From contig VZRZ01003208.1 of NCBI GenBank assembly GCA_013398175.1, positions 124,429 through 188,428 on the forward strand: a stretch of DNA of 64,000 bases, written 5' to 3'. A program made the translations under genes and the position numbers. This DNA comes from Climacteris rufus (taxonomy: Eukaryota > Chordata > Aves > Passeriformes > Climacteridae). The notes under the pieces are model-generated. The model was not told the origin of the DNA and did no database searches. It saw only the letters and a list, made by a program, of their open reading frames with translations. Numbering within the stretch: the stretch's first letter is position 1; each line of letters begins with the position of its first letter. Of this stretch, positions 50,591 to 63,686 are shown in pieces.

Positions 50591-51780
50591 GTATCCATTG
50601 AGATACAGAACATCTGATATAGAACTAGTTACCATGCAAAGATTTTACTGGCAGAATTTCCGTGACTCATGGATGAAAGTCCAGAACCTGATATTAAGCA
50701 TTTACAGTCCCTGAGGGAATATTTAGCCCTCACAAAAATAAAAATATGAATTTGTCTAGTATTAAGCAGTGGAAGCAGAAGAGGGAGAGAAATTTTCAGA
50801 TCTCAGAGCTATCTTGCCTGAGGATGCCAACTGGCCAACAATTTCGTTTCCCTTTTTCTTCTTTTCCCCTTCATTTTTTTTAAGGAACATTGAAGTCCAT
50901 CCTTTCCAAGATGTAGGCGATATCTTGTCTAATACAGGAGGATATGCAGTAAGGGGATAATAAGCCTTCCTTTACATGAGGAAGGTGTTAGAGCAATTAT
51001 ATAAGGTTTTGTGACATGACTGTTTGTCCAAAAGCAGGAAGACTTTGTTTCAGTTCTTTTTAATGACTGAAGGTGATTAAATTATCTCTAAAATTGATAG
51101 AGCTTTTGCAGAAAGCATTATCGAACACCCAAAAATTAAAGAATAACATTTTGTCCTCCTTCTAATATTCTTTCACTGTGGGGGGAAAAAAAATCAAAAC
51201 AGTTAAAAATTTATTGGACATCCATTACAGGTTCACTAGAAGAATATTTGGTGGAATCAGTGTCTCCAAAATTCCTGATATCTCATTTCGGTGTTCTGGT
51301 TTCCACACATTTTCCTATGGATTACTTATGCCTTTTGTGTGGAATAGTAATTCAAAATAACTGATGATCTGGCCTTTGATGTTTTCTTTTACCACAACTA
51401 CATGCTTACATTTGGCTTTTACAAAAGTCATATTACTTGGGACTTGAATTTAAGCTAACAATGACCATCAGTCCAGAAATTTTGTCCTTCAGAAAAATTA
51501 CCTTTCTTAACATAAAACCTCCCCTCTAGATGAATCTGGGGCTTTCCAAGGGCTATGTTGTAGAGAGCAGCATTTGCTGGCATCATTTTTGAAACCCTGT
51601 TTTGTCACTTGCTGTTCCCCTTCTCCAGTGAGGTCATGCCCTTCTCTAGTCCTGTACCTTCAATAAGTCAACAGGTACGTTAGAACCTGGGTGTCTGATG
51701 AAGATCCTCAGTGAGAGGAAAAATGTTTTCTTGCTCTTTGTGCAATAAATCAAGGCTCTGATGTGGTCCTGAGTAAGGCT
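50591..51780. other. Unique noncoding stretch
   Basis: No gene or recognised repeat was seen between the two CR1 copies. Confidence 0.5.
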
Positions 51781-52312
51781 CTCAGCACTGTCGAGGGCAC
51801 ATCTTGAACACTGTGTCTGGTTTTGGGCCCCTCCCTACAAGAAAGACATTGTAGTGCTGGAATGTGTCTAGAGAAGGGTGACAAAGCTGGTGAAGAGACT
51901 GGAACACAAGTCTTATAAGGAGTGGCTCAGAGAGCTGGGGTTGTTCAGCCTGGAGGAAAGGAGGCTCAGGGGGGTCCTTCTTGCTTTCTACAACTGCCTG
52001 AAAGGAGATTGCAGCAGGTGGGGGTCAGTCTTTTCTACCAGGCAACCAGCATCAGGACAAGAGGAAATGGCCTCAAGCTGCACTAGGAGAGGTTTAGGTT
52101 GGATACTAGGAAAAATTTCTTCACTGAAAAGGTTGTCAAACATTGGAACAGGCTGCCCATTCAAGTGGTGGAATCACCGTCTCTAGAAGCGCTCAAAACA
52201 TATATGACTGTGGCACCTGGGGACAGAGTTTAGTCTTGAACATGGCAGTGCTGGGTAACAGGGGGACTTGATGATCTTAGAGGTCTTTTCCAACCTTAAT
52301 GATTCTATGATA
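51781..52312 (+). mobile_element. CR1 LINE fragment, end of ORF2 plus 3' UTR
   Basis: The best preserved CR1 here. It starts in the last codons of ORF2 ('GGGCACATCTTGAACACTGTGTCTGG', then 'GGGCCCCTCCCTACAAGAAAGACATTG'). It passes through the conserved 'GAGTGGCTCAGAGAGCTGGGGTTGTTCAGCCTGGAG' and 'AAAAATTTCTTCACTGAAAAGGTTGTCAAACATTGGAACAGGCTGCCC' blocks and ends with 'CCAACCTTAATGATTCTATGAT'. The 102-codon opening at 51878-52186 is the usual spurious frame through the CR1 end. The copy is 5' truncated at about 530 bp. Confidence 0.95.
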
Positions 52313-52829
52313 AGATTTGCGCTAACATGGCATATATATAAGAAAAACCTTAAATGAAGAGCATATTGCTATCTGCTTACAGTGAAATACATCTCCCATA
52401 TCCTTTTAGTCTATAATGAATAATCATGCAGTTGCACCAGCAGTCTTTAGGGAAAACTGTATTGTCATCACTCATTTTGTCAGTACTGATTACCCTTGTA
52501 CCTGAATTATAACAGACTATAATTAGTCCAACCCGTGGAACTCCTACTTGCAAACAGACCTAGAAGATCCCTGATGGACACATAAACATTCTCCCTTTGT
52601 TTCCTGACAAGTGGGAAGGGCTTTTATCTGCTTAGGTGGGACAGCCTTTATTTTGCTCCCTCAAGCTTCCTGGTATCATAATAGCTCAGCTGATATGCTC
52701 CAGCTATTCTTCAGTCTCGATCATTATTCTTAACATAGTGACTGTAGCTGAAAAATAGCAAGTAATTTCTAGTACCAGTTTCCAAATGTTAAAGAGTCAA
52801 AATAAAGGTTGCATTTGTAACACTGAAAG

Positions 52830-52978
52830 AAATATTAAAAAAAAGAACCAAAAAAAAAAGAGAAAAGAGGAAAATAAATAGAATAAAAATTTAAAGGATG
52901 GAGAAAAGAGAGAAAGGAAGGAAAAGGAAAGGCAAAGGAAAAGGAAAGGGAAAAAGATAAAGAGAGAGGAAGGAACGG
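52830..52978. repeat. Purine-rich (A/G) low-complexity tract
   Basis: About 150 bases are almost only A and G on the plus strand, with GGAAA and AGAG motifs. There is no regular unit. It could form unusual DNA structures such as triplexes, but nothing in the surroundings suggests a function. Confidence 0.75.
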
Positions 52979-53577
52979 ACATTTTTCAGAAGTAGGCTAC
53001 TTTAGTGTGGAGATAAATGTTTGTATGATTTTCCACACTATGACTTGGAAATCTCAGCCATGAGTGTTCATTAAGTTCATTTAAACTGTTTATCTAACTC
53101 CATATGAAGACATGCATGTCATTATTTAGAACCCAGGACAACATCTCATTTTCTAGAAAATCAACTGGAAGTGGACACATATATAGGAAAAAGAATAAAT
53201 GGGTTTAAATTACATTGAGGGTTAGAAAGGAAAAGGTCATGAACTCAATTTAGTCTCACCAATGCAAAAAAGAAATACTTTTTAGAGCTTCATTTATCCT
53301 CTGAATTCATGAGTTCTGCCCAGACTCATTAGACTGAAGCAGTAGAACAAGAGTAAAGTATGTCACTATTCTTTCAACAAGATGATGGTACAAGCCAAGT
53401 AAAGTGGGTAGAAATACATTATTTAAAGTGAAGAAATTATCCTATTTGCCTATTTCTTAGCATAATATAGATTTAAAAAAATCTTTTAAGTCATATTTGT
53501 CTGTAAAGCCAGTTCTCACTAATCTCCATCAATGTCAGCTCCCATTCAAAAATATTATGCAGTCCATACGTAAATTC

Positions 53578-53612
53578 ATATATATATATATATGTATATG
53601 CACATGCACATT
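53578..53612. repeat. (AT)n / alternating purine-pyrimidine run
   Basis: About nine AT units are followed by GTATATGCACATGCACA, an alternating purine-pyrimidine run. Confidence 0.75.
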
Positions 53613-54367
53613 TATACATAGATATAGGTATGCATACACAAAATTGTACAGTGACCCATCCCACCCACCTGCACCTTTGAGGAATATTTTTCATGTAATA
53701 TTTGTATTATTGTTAAGGATTCTTTTCTTCACAACACGTGTTAAAGATACATTACTTCATCTTTGCTGAAGGCTTTCAATTTTCCTATCAGCAGCATCTT
53801 TAAGGGACTAAGATCTTGGAATAATAGGAAAACAAAATGTACTTTTCTCATTTTTCAGAAGTTAATTCATACCCATGGAATGTGCCAGATTTTAATGCTA
53901 CAAAACCAAGTCCTCTTGTGCTCTATATGTGCACTATAGATGCAATTTTAGCTCTGAATGTGAGAAGTGCTCTGCCTGGGAAGCTTAATTGTTCCCAAGA
54001 ATGATCACGTTAGAGACAAGAGAGTACTTGAGCCTCAGCGCACTTCTTGGAAATTAGGTTTTGACATCATCAGAAATGGTATCTCTTAATGAAAAAGCTG
54101 TTATTTTCAAATCAGGAAAAAATTCTGGATTGTCTATATTTCCACACAAATCTGAAATTCTTAAGCATTGCTTGCCACCTTGATCTCATTTGAGATCCTC
54201 TAATAATTATTTGAGTTGTTTTTATCCTGGGTAGAAGTTTGTGCTTACACAGCAAGAACAGAAGACCTTTCACCATCTTGATATTTCATTAGCCCTAACT
54301 AATGAGCAGTGCTAAACACACAGAACTGAACTCTGCACGTGATACATTTGCCTACCCCAAAGAGTAC

Positions 54368-54856
54368 TGTCCTGATTTAGACCAAGGACAGGGTTAATAT
54401 TTTGCAATAGATGAGAAGGGCTGTGGCTAAGATCTAGATTTGATCTGAGTTATTTGATACCACCTCAAGTCACTACCGGGAGCAGGGGGGAAGGGATTCT
54501 TTGGCGTCCAAGAAGAAGAACATGGTTTCTGGTTGGGAAAAACTGTGGCTGCAGTTGTATTGCAGTGGATTGGACTTGGTGAGCATTTTGCACATAAATC
54601 ACCCTATCTTCTGTACATTTTTGTTAATATAATTGCTGTTACTGTTTGTTTTCTTATCTTGTTGTTTCCAATAAGTTGTTCTTATCTCAACCTGTGATCT
54701 TTGCCTTTGTGCCTCTAATTCTCCTCTCTGCCCGAGAGGGGTGGGGAGGTAGGAGGGGACACAACAGTGGGGAAAGGGAGAGAGTGAGCAGCAATGTGGT
54801 TTGGGGAGTCTCAGTGGGAGAAATAAACTGGGGAGTACCATTGCTAAACCATGACA
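54368..54856 (+). mobile_element. Solo LTR of an avian endogenous retrovirus
   Basis: A complete-looking 489 bp LTR on the plus strand, from TGTCCTGATTTAG to CTAAACCATGACA, in an avian ERV family I recognise by its order of blocks. After the start come 'CCAAGGACAGGGTTAAT', 'TTATTTGATACCACCTCAAGTCA', 'CATTTTGCACATAAATCACCCTATCTTCTG' and 'TTTTCTTATCTTGTTG'. A GC-rich patch and 'GGTTTGGGGAGTCTCAG...AATAAACTGGGGAGTACCATTGCTAAACCA' follow. Polyadenylation-like AATAAG is at 54670-54675 and AATAAA at 54822-54827. No internal retroviral sequence is attached, so it is a solo LTR. Flanks AGTAC and TAAAC agree at only three of five bases, so no target duplication is claimed. The openings at 54599-54954 are LTR noise. 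Confidence 0.9.
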
Positions 54857-55726
54857 TAAACCCTTCTCAGCCAAAGCAGATCTTATTCAAAGAAATCTTA
54901 CATCAGGCCAAGCCTGAATTCAAACTGGAAAGCAATGACATTCATAAAAGTTGAAATAAAAACAAGATGTCTTGAATTTTTCACTTTTGCATGTTAGATT
55001 AAGATTACAATATGGATATAAAAGAACACATTCCAAATTCAGGATGTTGTCCCAAACTGTCATAATACTCTGCTTTTAATCTGTAAACATTACTCCATTT
55101 TACTTTGAATTCCTAGAGGGAAAAATAACAACAGTTTCTCAGACTTTAAATGTTTTTGTCATCTAACATCCTGTTAGACTGAAAATATTAGTGTCAGAAG
55201 ATAGTACTTATGTAGTACCTATGGTATTTTCATCCATGTCTGTTGACTATCATAGTATTTGGCTTGAGAGAACCAAGCAAACATACTCAGAAGTGTCAGT
55301 GTATGTGAGGTACTCATGTGTACTTATGTATGATTTTGCACTGCCTGGAGTATACACAGCACAAGTTCTCATCAGCCAAAATAGGTGTATATGAGAAGAA
55401 TGAGTGAAAATTCAATGTTCTAGAAAAGACTGTTGATATCTGTTATGGTAAATGCTCCATATATATAGCACCATATTCCAGCATGATCAATATTAGAAAA
55501 AGTATGTTTAAAGGAACATTTTGGGAAAAAAAAATAAATGTTTTTTTCTAAGACTCCCAAATTGTTTCTAGACAGCTGTGTAGAAGGATATGCTAATAAC
55601 CTACATACAGCTGGTTCTGACTGTTACAATGTTGAGAAGTTTTAGTCATTGGAGACATACTATCAATGCAAATTTCTTGCCTTTTTGTCTTTGGTCTTTG
55701 CATATGAATATTTATTTTCTTGTCTT
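54857..55726. other. Unique noncoding stretch
   Basis: AT-rich, no gene or recognised repeat seen. Confidence 0.5.
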
Positions 55727-55783
55727 TTTTTTTTTTNNNNNNNNNNNNNNNNNNTTTGTTTTTTTTTTTTTTTTTTTTTATTT

Positions 55784-55821
<38 letters not shown>
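55727..55821. repeat. Poly-T tract with assembly gap
   Basis: A long T homopolymer is interrupted by 18 N (55737-55754) and by single G and A bases. The openings across it are poly-phenylalanine artefacts. True length is unknown. Confidence 0.9.
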
Positions 55822-55824
<3 letters not shown>

Positions 55825-57324
55825 TCAGGAACTAAATATTTTAACTGTAGGAACAGAAAACAAGACTACAAAGGTAGCCAGAACAATCCATAAATAAAGA
55901 AAATGGAGTCTGGAGGAACTCAGCAGCTTCCAGCTCTCACTATAAAAAACTAACTGGAGCATTGTTCCTAAATAAAAGAAGACATAGCTGAATGTTTGGT
56001 CCAGAAAGGAAACAATGACTACTGCCCTCCTTCTTTATTCTAATTCATCTCTTCTGGCCATTCTCAGTATGGCATTGTGTTCCTTTCGTCCTTTCCCTTC
56101 CTGTCACAGGAATTTATGTGTGATTTTACTGTCTCCACAGTGCTTTGTCGCCACAAAGAGCAGACTGGCAATTAATCCATATTAGAAGTCAGTAGAAAAC
56201 TATAGATCAAGTTTGGTACAAAGAATGCTTTACAGAATGCTGAAACTCCCATCATTGCCTGAAACCTAAATAAGGCAGGACACTGTTCTCAGAAGTGTTA
56301 GAGGTAAGTAGCTCCACTGACAGGGCTGAAATGCACAGTCACGATTTGGGGCTTTAGAAATTTAACTCTAGAATCTATACATCTTTGCCTATGTATATTA
56401 CTGGTTATGCATATGAGTGTGTACACATGCCAGCTACATGTGTGGAGAAACTCTTCTCACAGGGTCTATAAATATTTTTCTTTCAGATGCTATCATGCAC
56501 TTAGCTGATAACTGCACTGTTTAAACGGGGCATCCACAATTCCAGTTCCTGGCATCTGTCTGGAAAGCAGTTTAATTTGTGATATGGCTATCTGCAAAAG
56601 TACTGATCTTATTATCACACCCATTGCCATTTTTCATGCATACTTGCTTGTGATAGGTAGGCATCCTTGCCAGGCTGAGCAGATATGTGAAAATTCCTAA
56701 ACAGGCATGCCATTACTGTCTTCTGTCATTGCACTAACCTAGGGTTTAACTGGTGCAGAAAAGGTTCTGGCAACCTGCTACCACAAGCTGAATTTCATCC
56801 ATTAATTACTGTATTTATATCTTTCTTCAGTTATGAATTTTCATGTGCATAATCCTCAGAAAACCAAACAAAACCCAGGAATACCTAATCAAGATCTGAA
56901 AATGCCTTGTTGACAAAAGAGTTAATTATACACATAAGCACATAACACAAAGAGGAATTTAGTTCAGGAAATTCTCTTTCCATACCTGCTCTGCCTCTGT
57001 GTGGTTTATTTCCCATGGAGGTTATGAGAAGATGCATTTTCAGGGGACAGTACTTTAAAATGTGGCAACAGTGTGTATTGTTGTGTGTCATATAAAAAGG
57101 AATTATACATTTATTCTCTCTGACATGTCTTGTAAAAAGCTGAGACCTGTCTTTTCACTCCTCTAAACTTTTACTTGCATTTTTGTGTTTTCAAATACCT
57201 TGGTGGTGCAAATCAGAGAATTTGCAGCTCAAATGATCTAATTTATAGTTGTCATCAAGCACCTTGCAGTGCAGATTTTCTTGTGACTACTGAAATGGAC
57301 GAATAAAGGAAGATAATTCTTTCA

Positions 57325-57370
57325 AAAATTCATTCCTCATATATTTTAGGAAAATTCATTCCTCATATAT
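57325..57370. repeat. Local 26 bp direct duplication
   Basis: AAAATTCATTCCTCATATAT occurs at 57325-57344 and again at 57351-57370, a 26 bp period with identical 20-base cores. A recent tandem duplication by slippage is the likely origin. Confidence 0.85.
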
Positions 57371-58288
57371 ATGTTGTCAAGAAATACTAGGTAGAACAGA
57401 AAAAAATAAGGACTACAAAATAAAGTACAAGGAAAGGGGCAGTATAGATCTCTGAAATAGATCAACATACTATGAATGCTTTTGTGAAGTGCTTTTTATC
57501 TGACTCCTTTGCACTTCTGCTTTTGTTTTCTATGAAAAGAAATCTCAAGCCCCATCAGTCTGAAAGTTAGTACTTTATCAAGGTCTCTGATAAAGTTTTA
57601 TCGAAACTTTAGTGGACTTTTAGTCTCAAAATGTTGTGGGAAATGACAACTCAATTAATACAGCTTGAAATAAGAATTTGTATCTGTGATGTGATATATT
57701 AGTTAATAACCAGTTATGGGGTGCTGGCACACTGTATATTTTAGAAGACTTTAAACTTATGATTTTTTTTTAAGGAATTAAAAAATAATATTTGATTTAA
57801 ATAAGAAAAAAATATTATCACTCAGAATATATATGTATTTATGTATTACAGATCTTGCTGAAAGGTCTAGAAATTCCTTTCAGCACTTAGTACTTGCATG
57901 AGTGATGGGGTGTTTTGTCCTTTCTGCTGCTTATTTTTTCTTATTTTTTCTTGGCTTTGATTCTGAGGACAGCATGCTCTTTTCATCTGGCTAGAGATAT
58001 GGCTCTGCATAAATCTCTCAGGAGATCTCACTCTACCCAAGCAATTTTATGGTAAAAAAAGGAATGCTTCCTTATGTCTGTATAATTTCAGTTGTGTAAA
58101 TCAGTGCATTGACCTTAAAGCCATCCCAACTTTACTGTGGATCCGCCTTGTTCACAAAGTTTGGCTTGTGAATTATAGTAGCCATAATATCTTTTGCTTC
58201 CATGTTATGCATCAGTAGATTGCATTTTTTCAGTAACTGTTTGAAAAGCATAAGTGTTCTATTTTCCTTGCACAGGAACTGTTTTAAA

Positions 58289-58368
58289 GACAGGGAAAAA
58301 AAGAAAGCGAAATACAAAGGAGAAAGAGAAAAAAAAAAGGAAGTTGTGAGGAAGAAGGAAAACTGAGA
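58289..58368. repeat. Purine-rich low-complexity tract
   Basis: About 80 bases of nearly pure A/G on the plus strand. It accounts for the Phe/Ser-rich part of the minus-strand opening at 58132-58497. Confidence 0.65.
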
Positions 58369-59928
58369 CTTGATAATAAATATTTCTTTGGTGACCTGAT
58401 TGAAGAAAATGCTATCTGGTTTGGAAGTATCAAGCAGTTTTGCCAGTAAGCTGAGAAGAAGACAGCAAAAGTATAAAATATGGCTATAAACTTTCACATA
58501 AACTACACCAATGACAAAATAAAATATCTGTATATGCTAATTATATGGTGTAGACCTAGTTTTGCATTTCCATAAATCTTTTTCTTGTATTGTTATATTG
58601 GCTAGTAATTAAGAGACTTATGACAAATTACTTGATTTATATTCTGAGTCAGGTCTGGACCTTACTATGTACTGATTTTGACAGGGAAGTTTTAAGACAC
58701 ACACAGGAATATGCCACACTTTACTGAACGAACCTGCAAAGTTGTTTTTGTGCTGTCAGATGCTTCTGGAGTGTCCATGGATTTTATGAGGATATATGAA
58801 CCTTTCAGTCTCGAAGAATTTTGTTTAAAACCTACGCTTACAATCTTGGAGAAAGAGCAAGTCTGTGCCACCATATACTTAGATATAGCTAGAAACCATT
58901 AAGAATATTATTTTTTTTAAGTCTCAGATTAAATTACATGTGGTATATATAAAATTCGAATTTCATTAGATCTCCAGGAAGAAATCACTTCCTATTAATC
59001 CAGTTCTTGAATCTAATTTCTTTTTAGCCAATTATATAAAATCAAAGAAATGCATGGATTTTTTTTTGTAAATAGCCTGTTTTGCACAAATTTTATTTGT
59101 TTGTGGCAGAAAATATCTAGGATCACCACTCCAAAGGTGATACAAACAGGTTGAACACTTGATTTTCAAGCTGTTAACAGAATATTCTTTCTAAAAAAAG
59201 AGAGAAAAAAACATTGTGCATGTCATCAGGCACTGGTTTGGGGGTTTTTTTGATTGTGTGGTATGGCTTTTTGGTGCTTTCTTGTTTGTTTGTTTTTTGT
59301 TTTTTTAAAGTGGGATAATTAATTTTGGCAACACCAATTCAGTGTATATTTTGCAGTCTTTATGGCTATGAGGTGTACAAAGTGTTGAGAGATGAGCAGC
59401 ACAAGTCAAAATACTTCTGTTTTACCTCATCTAAAGTAATCCATTTCTAGATCTTATACAAAACTAAGTGATACAGCTAGTCTAAGCTGCATAGAAGTGT
59501 TAGTCATAAAAAAGAAAGAAAATCCTTAGACAACTGATAATTTTACTTCATACCCAGGTTCTTTGTCATGAAAAGTAAATAATGAATTCTTCACTCTGAG
59601 CTATATAATACATTTTTGTAAGGAAACCAGAGCTTAGACCTTGATAATTACTGGAAGATTTGCAGGACATTTAAGTATGATACATAGTGGTACCTGCTAC
59701 AAAGAGAGGATCATTATCCAAACAGTATGAATGTAAGTGCTGTATTCACAGATAAGGAGAGTAGTTTTAATTCTATTTTAGGAATCACACAAATATGTGT
59801 CAGCCATTATAATTATTACCACAGGTTGCAAGAGAGCAAAATATTTATGGATTAGGAATGTCTTTGTGGCCACAGATGTCCAAAAGTGTTTCTTCCCTTC
59901 AGAAAAAATTAAAAAAATTTAAAATTTG

Positions 59929-60005
59929 AAAAAAAACCAAAACCAAACCAAAGCAAAACAAAAAACAAAACAAAACAAAAAAACACAAAAAAACAGAGAG
60001 AGACA
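59929..60005. repeat. A-rich (CAAAA)n simple repeat
   Basis: Irregular runs of A separated by single C bases, ending in an AGAG patch. Typical low-complexity DNA. Confidence 0.85.
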
Positions 60006-63000
60006 GATGTGTGACAGGTTAAATAGGAGCAAGTCACACTTCAGTGTAGAGCTTCTAGCAAGGAACTGAAGATGAACCCTTGAAAAACTCCTATCCAGCT
60101 ACTGTAAATACAGCTTTGCAGCAGTGAAATCTTAATTTGTATTTTTCTTCCATTTAACTGCGCCAGTGGGTAAGAGATGCCTTGTACCAATTTTATCTTT
60201 TCACTCCCCATCTCTCTCCCCTGCCCTTTTTTAAAAAATTTCTCTACCTAGGATTTCCAGGGGGAATGGTGTCTATAAATTACACTAACTGGCCACAGTG
60301 TTATATGATTATTGTCTAAGTGGAACAGATTTATCATCTTCAGTTTTTCATTTCCTGTTCCAAGATTTCTGTTAAATACGTATTACTCATGAATGACAAA
60401 AGGACTAACAACAAGAGATGCTATTTCCCAGGGGGAGTAGGTACATTTGGAGTGTGTTTATTGTCGAGCTAATGCTCTTCACCGGTAACCAATTGCACAT
60501 TCTATCAGATTTTGTACTCTGCTTTTGAAAAACTTTATATATTACCAGGTGGGGCTACGTGTGTTAATCCACTGAGACCGATGAAAGCTACTGCATCGCT
60601 TAACACTTCAGAACATTGTAATTCTTCACCCTAGTCTGTCATCACCTCTCCTATCCTGATCTCACACTGCTGTGTTAGCTTGGAGGAGAATGCCAAGTAA
60701 AAATGTCCAGAAGTATAGTTCCCTGTGTTGTAAATGTAAATTAGATATCCATGGAGAATTTCAGCTCTCATAAAATCTCACTTTAAGGCACCCTGGGTTG
60801 AATTAATTGTTATTAGTGCATTGCAATCTGCTTTAATTAATATAGTCCATTAACATATAATAAAAAATCAGAAATGTAGTTGGAAATTGTAAAAAAAATC
60901 TGACTGACAATAGAAGATCTATGCCTAGGTGATAGTTTCTGTTTAAATACATAAGAGTAATATTGAATATCACCTACATCACATATGATTTCATCTGGAA
61001 GAGACCCAGGTGGGCACTGCACACAGTTACCGCTAAACTTCCTGCTTTGCACGACTTGCTTCTTCTGGGGTGATTTTTGAACAGAACATGAGAACCCTTC
61101 CATCCTTGGCTATCTAGTATTATTCTTTTCTTCTTTTGATTTGCCTCGTTCTGTAATACAAATAGCATAGTTTGACAGTGACTGAAACAACATGGGAGCA
61201 CTCTGTGTGTAAACGCTGTACTTGGCTATTTGCAGTGTCCTCTGATTACAGCCTCTCATAAATGAAAATGATGTGCCTCTTTTTCACTTGCCACAAAGCC
61301 ATATCTCAGGATATATATAGCCTAGACTAAGGGGCAGGCCAGGGATTTCTGCATTCTGTTCTTGTCTCTTCTATTTGCTGAATTCTATGTGTTTCACTTG
61401 TCGCTTGCCTAAAATGGAGAATTGAAATTTAAGGTATGTTGCTGTTCTGTCTGTGGGGACAGCCCTGGCCTAAATTTAAACTGACTTTGGCAAAACAGAT
61501 GCTCAAGCACTTGCCTTGATTTCTGAAGTCTGAAGTCTGCTGTTGTGTTGCATGCTACAGCACTTATACCATACATAATATCTCAGATAAAATCTGACAT
61601 TCAGATGCCTTCAGGAGCTGCAGTCACATCAGGTGTTACCCGTTGCCAACATCAGACACTGAACTAAGACGATAAATTTCAAACCTTTTCTCAGGTTTCT
61701 CAGGCTGCCTGGACTTTCAACTGAGATGAACAGACAGATTTAAAAGTAATTAAAGAAAAAATGATTTCCAAATCTGACAGCAGTTAAGCTCTTAAATACT
61801 CTTAGTCCATATGCTGAATAAAAGAGAGTCAGGAGGTGACCATTGTTTCTAGGACAATTTAGCACCAGCTACTCTGTAATCTGTGCTGTTAATGTTGGCC
61901 CACCCCAGCTAGTTGGAGCAGCCCATAACAGATCAAGTGTTGGCTGCTAGTTCAACCCACAGTGAAGCAGTTTGGGTCAGAACTCAGCCTGGCTCACTTT
62001 TCTTTAACAGCACTTTCTTCATCAAATTATTAATTCATCCAGGTCTAATCAACCAACCTTCTCTAAGACACTTGACCTGAACAATCAAAGTAGTCATATT
62101 TGACTAGATTATCTTCACAATCAATGAGAGAAAAGCACGTCTGAAAGGCAATTCATACCAGCACAAAAACACCTTTGCAGGTTCATTCATTAAGACAGTG
62201 TCATGAGTCTAAAGATAGGTAAAATTAATACATTTCCTATTGGTCTCAATTGTCTCTGGAGGAAATAAAAAAAGCCTCTCTCTTTCAATAATGTGTCAGG
62301 ATTTAGGCAGCTAAATTCTTTCTTATAGACCTAAACTCTGTGCAACATGACTATCTTCCTCCTTTCCCTTTAATGGGGGTTTTAACCAAATGTTTGAAAA
62401 AATATTAGTTATCAACTTTAAGCATTCTTTCACTATTCATATTGAAATCTGTATTTCCAAAAGCCTTTTGCCAGATAGTTTGCCACAATTTGTCACTTAC
62501 ATTTAATCAGTACTTTGAACACTAGGTTTAGAAGAGTTCCATCTGAACATTCCCCAGTATCTGGATTTTTGCTAGGTTGGATCAAAGTTTATTAATAGGC
62601 ATTATGGAAATGTAGGAAATAATATGACATTGAGAAGGGAGGACAGATGTAATGCCAATGAATATTCCTACAGCTCAATGGATGGGGAAGTTTTCCTTGC
62701 TGGTTTGTCTGGTTTTTAAATTTATGGGGAAAACTAAGCTATTCTTTTGCTGTGGAATCAAGCTCCCAGAAAATAAGGACCAAATTAGTCTTATAAGTAA
62801 TGGATTGCAATGTCTCCACTTACTATAATCTTATCTCTTTAACCACTTACACAGTAATTGTTTGACAAAAGACTGACAGTCTTTTCTGTTTCCTGGTCGT
62901 GATCCTGCAGGATTGCAACCATTAAAGAATCATCAAGCAGAAGAAGTGCAAAGTTCTTGTTGCCCATTTTTCAACCACCTTTATTAAAGTTTCTCCTTTT

Positions 63001-63650
63001 TCATCTGCTTGTAGCACACAATTTCTCCAGTAACCATGTGCTGGTATTTGACTTTCTTTCTCCTCAACAATAGGCTCAATTAATTTTTTTTAAAATGCCT
63101 TTTGGATTTAACTTTCTTCTTCTGGATTAGCAATCAGACTGAGCAGAGCTAGAGAACAACTGTATATTCTTTTCCCACAATATTCTTATATTTAAATTCC
63201 TGATTTTAGAGGTTTCACCTTTACAGGATGTGAAGCTCTAAACAAGGAAAATAATCTTAGTATTTGGAATTGAGTCAATCAAATAATGTTGGATACTTTA
63301 AAAATAAAGAAGTTTCAAGTAACAATTTTGATCTCAAGCTGAAGAATTCTCATTCACTTTCCACATTTTCTGAGCTGTTTATATCAAAAAGAAACATATC
63401 CCATGAAACATATTCTTAACATGTCCATTTTTATCATGAAGCATATTCTTAACTGCACCTAATTAAAGCTGACTTTATCTGCTATCTCTTGATTTCAAGA
63501 ATTTTCAATGACTTTCTTAATAAACAAAGTAATGTACATACATGCATTATGGTTGCAGTGGGCCTCCCTTGATTTTTGATCACCCAGGGAAGAGAAGACC
63601 TGCATATTATGTAGGTCCTGTTCATCCAGGGAGAGCCTAAAGTATTTCTG

Positions 63651-63686
63651 AAATAAATAAATAAAATAAAATAAAATAAATAAATA
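63651..63686. repeat. (AAATA)n / (AAAT)n simple repeat
   Basis: About eight units alternating between AAAT and AAAAT, plus strand. Confidence 0.9.

Larger units (their letters stand above)
52313..54367. other. Unique noncoding stretch with low-complexity tracts
   Basis: Contains a purine-rich tract (52830-52978) and an AT dinucleotide run (53578-53612). No gene was seen. The 61-codon opening at 52797-52982 is a Phe/Leu/Ser-rich shadow of the purine tract. Confidence 0.55.

Noticed and set aside
51878..52186. 102-codon plus-strand opening resembling a peptide seen in many bird predictions
   Set aside because: It is the standard spurious frame through the end of CR1; the DNA matches CR1 throughout.
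54599..54954. Openings of 91 and 102 codons over the solo LTR
   Set aside because: They fall largely inside noncoding LTR sequence and extend past its end into unrelated DNA.
55590..55897. 77- and 82-codon openings
   Set aside because: They consist of poly-phenylalanine from the T homopolymer and bridge an N gap.
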